Of a DNA stretch of 6,827 bases, positions 1-5,190 are shown piece by piece. The position numbers were made by a program, and so were the translations under genes. Location of the stretch: assembly GCA_945957305.1 (NCBI GenBank), contig CAMFLN010000162.1:1-6827 (forward strand). Direction: 5' to 3'. Position 1 is the stretch's first letter; every line of letters starts with the position of its first letter. Under the pieces are notes generated by a model. That model was not told the origin of the DNA and ran no database searches. It worked only from the letters and a program-made list of their open reading frames with translations. The DNA is from an uncultured Planctomycetaceae bacterium. GTDB taxonomy: Bacteria; Planctomycetota; Planctomycetia; Pirellulales; JACPPG01.

Positions 1-255
1 GGCCGGTACATAGGGCGGCGCCCCCTCGCGGCGTTCGGCAACTCGGACGCCGACCTGCCGATGCTCGAGTGGACCACCGCGGCGGAGGGACCGCGCCTGG
101 GAATGCTCGTCCATCACACCGACGGCGAGCGCGAATACGCCTACGACCGGCAATCGCACGTCGGACGACTCGACCGAGGACTCGACGAGGCGGCACGGCA
201 CGATTGGCTCCTCATCGACATGCGCCGCGACTGGAAGAGAGTTTTCGCGGATTGA
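1..255 (+). CDS. HAD-superfamily hydrolase (phosphatase), C-terminal fragment
   Basis: The reading frame is open from the first base to a TGA at 253-255, giving the last 84 residues of a protein whose start lies outside the window. Near the beginning it carries AFGNSDADLPML, which fits motif IV of haloacid dehalogenase-like phosphatases, where acidic residues hold the catalytic Mg2+. The tail has GMLVHHTDGEREYAYDR and ends in DMRRDWKRVFAD, a pattern I associate with a family annotated as haloacid dehalogenase-like hydrolase. Members are Mg2+-dependent phosphohydrolases using an N-terminal Asp nucleophile, which is not visible here. Substrate and localisation cannot be read from this fragment. 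The gene converges on the small minus-strand gene at 420-788. Family assignment is fairly sure; the exact function is unknown. Confidence 0.8.
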   Translation, partial: GRYIGRRPLAAFGNSDADLPMLEWTTAAEGPRLGMLVHHTDGEREYAYDRQSHVGRLDRGLDEAARHDWLLIDMRRDWKRVFAD

Positions 256-377
256 GCGAAACGACCTCGGCGGTTGCGTGGAATATACGCCACCATCTTG
301 GCTGCGCGATGCGAGAGACACATCCGCGCCGCGCAGCAAGCTTGCCGACGCGGAGCCACGATTGGCTCCACGATCAT

Positions 378-397
378 CGGCCCCCCGCGCGGGGCCG
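378..397. terminator. GC-rich hairpin between convergent genes, possible bidirectional terminator
   Basis: CGGCCCC at 378-384 pairs perfectly with GGGGCCG at 391-397 around a six-base loop. It lies 122 bp after the stop of the HAD gene and 22 bp after the stop of the opposing small gene, so it could end transcripts from both sides. No T-tract follows on either strand, so it is not a textbook intrinsic terminator. The rest of 256-419 shows no convincing gene. Confidence 0.35.
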
Positions 398-419
398 GCG
401 ACCTCGGACAAGCGCCTGC

Positions 420-788
420 TTAGCCGCGGACTTCATGATCCAGAATCATGCCCCGCGACATGTAGAGCCGCAGTAAATTATCCGGCATGTTGTCCAGCGT
501 CCCCTTACGCGCCGCGATTTCCATTTTGGCGCGGAGAAACGCCTTGGCGAACGGCGGCAGTCCGTCGAACCACCGCTTGGCGTCGTAACGAATCAGCCAT
601 TCCTGTTGCGCGGGGGGCCAAGTCGAGGTGTAGCGCCGCGTCAAGTCCGTTGGCCCAAAGACCTCTTCGAACTCGATGCGATACTCTTCCAACTGTCGGC
701 GTTTGGCCGGAGTATCAAGATAAAACAACATCTCGGCCAGCGTTTGCGACTCATTATTTTCGGCCGCATCCTGGCCGTCGTTTGACAT
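420..788 (-). CDS. Hypothetical protein, 122 residues, acidic and helical
   Basis: I do not recognise this protein. It starts at an ATG (788-786) and ends at TAA (422-420). An in-frame TTG three codons upstream (797-795) is an alternative start: a purine run, AAGGAAAGGGG, ends six bases before the TTG and fifteen before the ATG, so the longer 125-residue form is possible. The protein is soluble, with no signal peptide or membrane segment. Its first 45 residues are rich in Asp, Glu, Asn and Gln, with a likely helix around AKRRQLEEYRIEFEEVFG. The middle has a Trp/Tyr-rich stretch (STWPPAQQEWLIRYDAKRWF), followed by a basic helix (FAKAFLRAKMEIAARKG). It has no Cys and no evident catalytic motif. 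It sits 235 bp downstream of the DUF1572 gene on the same strand, so it may have its own promoter. Codon use resembles its neighbours. Existence as a gene is likely; function is unknown. Confidence 0.6.
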   Translation of the reverse strand: MSNDGQDAAENNESQTLAEMLFYLDTPAKRRQLEEYRIEFEEVFGPTDLTRRYTSTWPPAQQEWLIRYDAKRWFDGLPPFAKAFLRAKMEIAARKGTLDNMPDNLLRLYMSRGMILDHEVRG

Positions 789-913
789 CCGTGTCAATTT
801 CAGCCCCTTTCCTTCCCCTGCATGAACAAGTTACAAGACGCTCGTTCCGCGCCTGTCTCCCGATTGCTGTTGCGTATTTGCAACCGCGCGAGCGTTCCAA
901 TACCACAAGTTGG

Positions 914-927
914 CTTGTCGCGACAAG
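914..927. promoter_or_regulatory. 14-bp perfect palindrome, candidate operator
   Basis: CTTGTCGCGACAAG reads the same on both strands. An additional ACAAG at 905-909 and a TGTCGC at 931-936 can pair with its arms, making alternative hairpins possible (ACAAG with CTTGT at 914-918; GCGACA at 920-925 with TGTCGC). It lies about 126 bp upstream of the small gene's ATG and about 97 bp beyond the DUF1572 stop. A dimeric repressor site is one reading. A perfect 14-bp palindrome is not very improbable in a window of this size. Confidence 0.25.
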
Positions 928-942
928 ACGTGTCGCCCAGCC

Positions 943-984
943 GGCAGCAGATCGGCGTAAAGCGTCGATAAACAGGCTGCTGTC
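943..984 (+). other. Intergenic two-part stem-loop
   Basis: GGCAGCAG at 943-950 pairs with CTGCTGTC at 977-984, and directly inside it ATCGGCG at 951-957 pairs with CGTCGAT at 963-969 around a five-base loop. A seven-base bulge (970-976) is the only asymmetry. Two of the fifteen pairs are G-U in a plus-strand RNA and would be C-A mismatches in a minus-strand RNA, so the fold is more stable if the plus strand is transcribed. No T-tract follows on either strand. It lies downstream of the DUF1572 stop codon, so it could also protect or end that operon's mRNA. The remainder of 789-1023 shows no gene. Confidence 0.35.
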
Positions 985-1023
985 AGGTCACGCTATCATG
1001 CACGGACCGAGCTAGCAGCCGCG

Positions 1024-1623
1024 TCACTCCTGCGAGTTTGACCTCGACTCGCCGGGAGTCTTGTCCGGGGAATATTGCGACTGTCCCCACGCACGCGCGT
1101 TGTGCAGGCGAGAGCCGCCCCGCGGAATCGTGATGGTCTGCCAACGTTCGCCGGCGAGAATCGTGGCCATCATCATGATCTGACCGACGTGATAGCCGCA
1201 GTGGGCCAGCGACCGATGAATAGCCAAGGGGACCGAGTGCGGTTCGCCGCGTATCAGGACTGTTTTTTCGAGGTCGGCCGCGGAAAGCGTGGCTAGCGTC
1301 TCGAACAGGCAGTGCCACCCGGTTTCCCAATGTTCCAGCAAGGCCGCGCGATCTGGGAACGAATCGATGAATTCCTCGTCTCGATCGCGCCAGGGTTTCT
1401 CGCCATCGGTCGTCAGAAAGTCGGTCCAACGCGATCGCAGGTTGCCGGCCACGTGCTTCATGATGACGGCGATACAATTCGTGTTCGCATCCAGAGCCTG
1501 GTGCAATTGCGCGTCGGAGAGCTGCGCGACGGCTCGATCGGCCCAGCCTTTATTCGAACGAAAGGCGGCCACCGCGCTTTCAATCACTGTCGCACCGAGA
1601 GTATTGTCAGCAGGCGGATTCAA
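1024..1623 (-). CDS. DUF1572 / DinB-YfiT-like four-helix protein
   Basis: This 199-residue protein resembles the DUF1572 branch of the DinB/YfiT superfamily. Those proteins are four-helix bundles that bind a divalent metal through three histidines; some are thiol transferases, but most have no known reaction. Recognisable segments are MKHVAGNLRSRWTDFLTTDG (residues 55-74, candidate ligand His57) and HCGYHVGQIMMMA (141-153, candidate ligands His141 and His145). The C-terminal tail after about residue 165 is polar and probably disordered. The start is a TTG (1623-1621): GGAGA ends six bases before it, and there is no ATG in this frame before residue 55. It begins 30 bp after the stop of the phosphatase gene on the same strand, which suggests one transcript. 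Both genes are in the same frame, separated by that TAG and ten sense codons. Family call is confident; function is not known. Confidence 0.85.
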   Translation of the reverse strand: MNPPADNTLGATVIESAVAAFRSNKGWADRAVAQLSDAQLHQALDANTNCIAVIMKHVAGNLRSRWTDFLTTDGEKPWRDRDEEFIDSFPDRAALLEHWETGWHCLFETLATLSAADLEKTVLIRGEPHSVPLAIHRSLAHCGYHVGQIMMMATILAGERWQTITIPRGGSRLHNARAWGQSQYSPDKTPGESRSNSQE

Positions 1624-1653
1624 GGCAATTCTCCGGGGAGAGACTTCGCCGGA

Positions 1654-2952
1654 CTATACGTTGCGGCGCGCGACGAGGATCGTCAGATCGTCGCTGGGAT
1701 TATCACCGACATAATGTGCTTCGACACTTTCGCCTGTCTTTTGCACCAATTCGGTCATGGGAGATGTGGCATACCTGCGCACAACTTCCTCCAGACGACC
1801 GATGCCGAATGGCTGATCATGGGCGTCCATGGCTTCGACAATACCATCGGTGCAGAGGACGACGATGTCTCCCACCGCCAGGTGGCGCTCGGGCGCTGCT
1901 TCGTAGCGCGGCGAATGTTCGATTCCGAGAGGCAGGCCCGTCGCTTCCAGCGTTTCGAAACGGTCCTCCCCCCGGATATAGTGTAGCGCCGGTGCATGCC
2001 CGGCGTTGGCGTAGCGCAACGTATGTGTCGTGGCGTCGAGGACCGCCATGACCATGGTGATGAAGTGTCCCTTGTCAAAGTCGCCGGCCAGGGCTTGGAC
2101 AACCAGGTTGAGCAGCGTCTCGGGAGCGGCATGTTCCAGGACCAGTGCTCGCAACGCGGCGCGCGTCGAAGCCATGATCAAACTTGGACCGATACCGTGC
2201 CCGCTGACGTCGGCGATGACCAATCCGGTTCCGCCACAGCGCAGCGGCATCACGTCGCAGTAGTCACCGCCGACCGCCTGCTGGGGATACCACCAGGTGG
2301 CCAGATCATAGCCCGGTATATTGACCAGGCGACCAGGCATGAAGCCGCGTTGAATGTCGCGGGCCACGTGCAAGGCCGCCTCGACTTCTTGTTGCTGACG
2401 GGCCTGCTCGACAAGACGCGCGCGGTCCAGCGCCACCGAGGCATGGGAGGCAAAGGCGACGATCAGTTCTTCGTCGAACGAGTCGAACGGACCACCGATA
2501 TTGTTAAGTAGCTGCAACACTCCCAGCAGCGCGTCGTCGTGTGGCGAAATCAGCGGCGCCGCCAAGATACTGCGAGTCTGATAGCCCGTGGCTTGATCGA
2601 TGCGGGAATTCCACCGCGGGTCCGCGGCTGGATCAGCCACGTTCACCAGGGTGCGATGCCGGGCGGCATACCCCGAAATCCCGTGGTCGAGCTTATGGCG
2701 AATGTCTTTGATTTCCAGGTCCATAGCCAGCACGGCAAACAGTTCCTGGGTGCTGGCGTCGTATTGATAGAGTGTTCCGCGTTCGCAATGCAGTGCCTGG
2801 CAGGCCTCGCTGGCGATCGTGTGCAGGATCTTGTCCAGGTCGATGTCGGCCGCCAGGCGGCGCGTGACTTCCAGCAAGCGGTTGAGCGCAGCCACGCGCA
2901 GGCGAACGCTGTCAATGGTCGCATCGGCGTGATTCGGCGGTGTTGGGTCCAT
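1654..2952 (-). CDS. GAF-domain SpoIIE/PPM serine/threonine phosphatase (RsbU-like)
   Basis: This is a 432-residue cytoplasmic protein phosphatase with an N-terminal sensor. A leading helix (about residues 13-35) runs into a GAF domain (about 23-180) containing HGISGYAARHRTLVNVAD and a later LLGVLQLLNN strand. A charged coiled-coil-like linker rich in Glu, Gln and Arg (about 178-200) leads to the SpoIIE/PPM domain. Its metal-binding and catalytic motifs are all present: GGDYCD (228-233), DVSGHG (248-253), NAGH (316-319), TDG (368-370) and DDLTIL (421-426). Such proteins dephosphorylate serine or threonine on a regulator, often a STAS anti-anti-sigma factor, when the sensor domain is occupied; no partner is encoded nearby. 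I chose the ATG at 2952-2950. An in-frame TTG at 3084 would add 44 residues of low-complexity sequence with no domain character. No Shine-Dalgarno site is evident before the ATG. It leads the probable operon with the DUF1572 gene. Confidence 0.93.
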   Translation of the reverse strand: MDPTPPNHADATIDSVRLRVAALNRLLEVTRRLAADIDLDKILHTIASEACQALHCERGTLYQYDASTQELFAVLAMDLEIKDIRHKLDHGISGYAARHRTLVNVADPAADPRWNSRIDQATGYQTRSILAAPLISPHDDALLGVLQLLNNIGGPFDSFDEELIVAFASHASVALDRARLVEQARQQQEVEAALHVARDIQRGFMPGRLVNIPGYDLATWWYPQQAVGGDYCDVMPLRCGGTGLVIADVSGHGIGPSLIMASTRAALRALVLEHAAPETLLNLVVQALAGDFDKGHFITMVMAVLDATTHTLRYANAGHAPALHYIRGEDRFETLEATGLPLGIEHSPRYEAAPERHLAVGDIVVLCTDGIVEAMDAHDQPFGIGRLEEVVRRYATSPMTELVQKTGESVEAHYVGDNPSDDLTILVARRNV

Positions 2953-3012
2953 GGGCGTACTGTACGTCGCGGTGGCGACGGCGCACAGGCGAATGACCGG
3001 AAGAGTCGTTGA

Positions 3013-3043
3013 ATTATCCTGGCCCCGGAGACGGCCCGGCCAA
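3013..3043 (-). promoter_or_regulatory. Possible sigma70-type promoter of the phosphatase operon
   Basis: Read on the minus strand, TTGGCC (3043-3038) is followed after 19 bases by GATAAT (3018-3013). The -10 matches the consensus at five of six positions and the -35 at four of six, though the spacer is long. Transcription would start near 3006, about 54 bases before the phosphatase ATG. This is pattern matching only; promoters of this lineage are poorly defined. Confidence 0.25.
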
Positions 3044-3098
3044 ATCTGGGATGTAAGCGAGGTCCTGGCCCCACTCCGCAGCAAGCAGGGCGACTGGT

Positions 3099-3104
3099 TA
3101 CAAT
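3099..3104 (+). promoter_or_regulatory. Possible -10 element for the dehydrogenase pair
   Basis: TACAAT, one base off the TATAAT consensus, lies 90 bp before the dehydrogenase ATG in the divergent spacer. I see no acceptable -35 hexamer at the right distance, so it would need an activator or an alternative sigma factor. Weak support. Confidence 0.15.
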
Positions 3105-3194
3105 AAAGCCGGTCATTGGCCCGCGACGTTGGTAAGCGGAATTCGGGGCCATCGAATCCAGTAGCTGGGCCGCACGAAACTTCTCCTTATTGGC

Positions 3195-4175
3195 ATGTAC
3201 GACGTCTACTTCTACGAAGCGTTTCAGGAAGAGGCCGCGGAGCTGCGCCACCGCCTGCCACCGCGCTATACGGCGGCATATACTGAAAAAACGATTCAAG
3301 AGGCGGGGCATAGCACGGCGCCCGCGAAGATTGTTTCAGTAAGAACGCAATCGCAAATTCCGCTCGACTGGGCCAGGCAGGTCGCGGCGATTCTGTCGCG
3401 CAGCACCGGCTACGACCACCTGCGAGCGTATGCCAGCAAGGTGCCCCACGCTCCGGCGCTCGGATATCTGCCGCTGTATTGCCACCGTGCCGTGGCCGAG
3501 CAAGCTATGCTGCTGTGGATGGCGCTGCTCCGCCGGTTGCCCAAGCAGCTGCGTCAGTTTACGACCTTTCACCGCGATGGACTGACCGGCAGCGAATGCC
3601 AGGGGCGCACTTTGGTCGTCGTGGGCGTGGGCAACATCGGACAAGAAGTCATCAAAATCGGCCGCGGGCTGGGCATGCGCGTCATAGGCGTCGATCTCGA
3701 TCGGCGCTACGCGGAGTTGGAATATCTCGATATTGACTCGGCATTGCCGCAGGCCGATGTGCTGGTTTGTGCGATGGATCTGACGGCGCAGAATCACGGA
3801 TATTTCGATCGAAGCAAGTGGCAGCGTATCCGCAGAGGTGCGTTGTTCATCAATATCTCGCGCGGCGAGTTGAGCCCCGCGTCGGCACTTCTTGCAGCGC
3901 TCGAAGCCGGGCAACTCGGCGGCGTGGGACTCGACGTCTATGACAAAGAATCCTTATTGGCCGGCGCGCTCCGCAGCGGCCAAACCGTGGACGATCCGGA
4001 AGTTCGCGCGACCTTGACGCTCGCCCAGCGCGAGGACTGCATTTGTACGCCGCACAACGCTTTTAATTCGGTCGAGGCTGTCGGTCGCAAGAGCGATCAT
4101 TCGGTCCAACAGATCGTGGCTTTCCTGGATCGTGGCGAGTTCCTGTGGCCGGTTCCCGAATGCCAAGCGAAGTAA
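3195..4175 (+). CDS. D-2-hydroxyacid dehydrogenase, NAD-dependent, D-lactate-dehydrogenase-like layout
   Basis: This 326-residue enzyme, of normal family length, should interconvert a D-2-hydroxyacid and its 2-oxoacid with NAD(H) in the cytoplasm. The substrate-domain signature STGYDHL is at 70-76 and the inter-domain helix AVAEQAM at 99-105. The Rossmann nucleotide site VGVGNIG is at 143-149, with Asp167 ending the second strand, as expected for NAD rather than NADP. The three catalytic residues are present: Arg223 in NISRGE, Glu252 in LDVYDKES, and His287 in TPHNAF. The 35-residue Glu-to-His gap, with LLAGALRSGQ after the Glu, resembles D-lactate dehydrogenases (Arg235, Glu264, His296 in lactobacilli) more than glycerate or phosphoglycerate dehydrogenases. 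The substrate remains unproven. It starts at ATG 3195 with no clear Shine-Dalgarno site. The next gene starts 9 bp after its stop, so the two are surely co-transcribed. Confidence 0.92.
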   Translation: MYDVYFYEAFQEEAAELRHRLPPRYTAAYTEKTIQEAGHSTAPAKIVSVRTQSQIPLDWARQVAAILSRSTGYDHLRAYASKVPHAPALGYLPLYCHRAVAEQAMLLWMALLRRLPKQLRQFTTFHRDGLTGSECQGRTLVVVGVGNIGQEVIKIGRGLGMRVIGVDLDRRYAELEYLDIDSALPQADVLVCAMDLTAQNHGYFDRSKWQRIRRGALFINISRGELSPASALLAALEAGQLGGVGLDVYDKESLLAGALRSGQTVDDPEVRATLTLAQREDCICTPHNAFNSVEAVGRKSDHSVQQIVAFLDRGEFLWPVPECQAK

Positions 4176-4184
4176 CCACCAGCG

Positions 4185-5126
4185 ATGGATCCTCAGCGTC
4201 ACCCAGACTCTGTTTCTAGTGTTTCGTTCACCGAAGAATTGACGGCGCTCGAGGCGGCGATCAATGCCTTCCTGCCGCCGCGCTACGTCGGCTGCTACGA
4301 GGAGGTGCCTCCCAGTTCGATGGGCTCGGCCTCGCTGAAATATGATCGGGAAGGCCGCGTCGCCTGGGGCGAAATCTGGACCACCTTTTGCCACTTGGCA
4401 CTGGCTGGCGGTCCGCCGCATCGTGGACGCTGGTTACCCGGTGTGACCACACGTGAAGCCGAGGCACGCCCTGCCGAACAACAGTCCGTGGTCGCGGAGA
4501 TCAAACGCGCGATACGCTTGAGCTCTTCCCTTCGCGCGATCGAGGACGCACCCGCCGGCTGGGTCGGAATCCGTTGCGAAGACCAGGACATGGCCGCCTG
4601 GATGGTACGGGCCATCGTGGCCGAAAACGTTTGCGCCCGCCACGAGGGCTCAATCCTGTACGTGCCGGCGGGTCCCGATTTTCGCCTGGAGAAGGAAGTC
4701 AAGAACGTCGTCGTCTGCGTTGCCAAGAGCTGTCACTACCTGCTCGATCATGTCGAGCCTGAGGAACGCCCGCGAGGCTTGAACCTGCATGTCTTACAAC
4801 CGCCGGCCCCAGACGACCTGGCTAGCAATGCCGGGGCGTACCAGGCGGCTGCCGAGAAGATGGCCCAAGACTTTCAAATCCTCGCTGGTCTCGCAGTCAG
4901 CCCTGCTGCGGCGGCCGGCTGGCTCGGTTTCGAGTGTGCCAGCGAAGAAATGGCCGTCTGGATGCAGCGGGCCGTGATCGCGAAAGACGTTTTGGCGCGG
5001 CGCGAAAACGCGACCCTCTTCATTCCCGTGTGCCTTGTGCCCGCGGCAAGCACTGACGGAGACAGGCTGATCAACATTGTCGCGGACGCGCATCGCCTGT
5101 GGCAATTCAAGACGGCAAACAGCTAG
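4185..5126 (+). CDS. Uncharacterised protein with tandem internal duplication, paired with the dehydrogenase
   Basis: I cannot assign a function to this 313-residue soluble protein. Its N-terminal part (about 15-86) has LPPRYVGCYEE, a DREGRVAWGEIW segment and the glycine/proline-rich motif LALAGGPPHRG (71-81), which looks like a conserved functional loop. Two copies of an alpha/beta module follow. The first core, residues 124-163, starts AGWVGIRCEDQDMAAWM; the second, residues 244-283, starts AGWLGFECASEEMAVWM. The cores share 18 of 40 residues and sit 120 residues apart; each continues to a strand ending in Pro and a helix (KNVVVCVAKSCHYL, INIVADAHRLW). Cys and His occur in the first copy (Cys131, Cys150, His153, Cys178, Cys183, His184) but are mostly lost in the second, so the first may be the active one. 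There is no signal peptide or membrane segment. It starts 9 bp after the dehydrogenase stop, at ATG 4185, without a strong Shine-Dalgarno site. A partner or accessory role in the same pathway is inferred from position only. Confidence 0.85.
   Translation: MDPQRHPDSVSSVSFTEELTALEAAINAFLPPRYVGCYEEVPPSSMGSASLKYDREGRVAWGEIWTTFCHLALAGGPPHRGRWLPGVTTREAEARPAEQQSVVAEIKRAIRLSSSLRAIEDAPAGWVGIRCEDQDMAAWMVRAIVAENVCARHEGSILYVPAGPDFRLEKEVKNVVVCVAKSCHYLLDHVEPEERPRGLNLHVLQPPAPDDLASNAGAYQAAAEKMAQDFQILAGLAVSPAAAAGWLGFECASEEMAVWMQRAVIAKDVLARRENATLFIPVCLVPAASTDGDRLINIVADAHRLWQFKTANS
4554..4673 (+). repeat. Internal protein repeat, copy 1
   Basis: This encodes residues 124-163 of the 313-residue protein. It aligns without gaps to copy 2 at 4914-5033, with 18 of 40 residues identical and most differences conservative (Val/Leu, Ile/Val, Tyr/Phe). 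The divergence points to an old duplication, not a recent DNA repeat. Confidence 0.75.
4914..5033 (+). repeat. Internal protein repeat, copy 2
   Basis: This encodes residues 244-283 of the same protein and is the partner of the copy at 4554-4673. It keeps the AGW, MA-WM, RA and P positions, but lacks the Cys and His residues found toward the end of copy 1. Confidence 0.75.
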
Positions 5127-5190
5127 CGCCAAGCGCCTGCTACAGTGACCCGAATGCGCGTTGATTAAAGTCGTGACGGTCCCGCGAGTT

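Noticed and set aside
199..369. 13-bp direct repeat CACGATTGGCTCC at 199-211 and 357-369, giving a second HDWL-like reading after the HAD stop
   Set aside because: The flanks do not match and no other HAD-like residues follow, so there is no sign of a frameshift or duplicated gene end; a single short repeat is probably chance.
278..1015. Long plus-strand open frame of 245 codons across the spacer and opposite the small minus-strand gene
   Set aside because: Its translation is rich in Arg, Pro, Ser and Ala with no domain pattern, typical of an antisense shadow in GC-rich DNA. The minus-strand frame has balanced composition and a better start context.
1312..1986. Plus-strand open frame of 224 codons opposite the DUF1572 and phosphatase genes
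   Set aside because: It runs across two well-supported minus-strand genes whose family motifs are intact, and has no recognisable domain of its own.
2953..3084. Extension of the phosphatase to an upstream TTG at 3084
   Set aside because: The extra 44 residues have no domain character and cross the candidate promoter; the first ATG at 2952 leaves the full GAF domain intact.
3336..3914. Minus-strand open frame of 192 codons inside the dehydrogenase gene
   Set aside because: The opposite strand carries a complete dehydrogenase with cofactor and catalytic motifs; this frame has none.
5126..5190. Short inverted repeat GCGC-CAA-GCGC between the convergent genes as a terminator
   Set aside because: The stem is only four pairs with a three-base loop and no T-tract, too weak to call.
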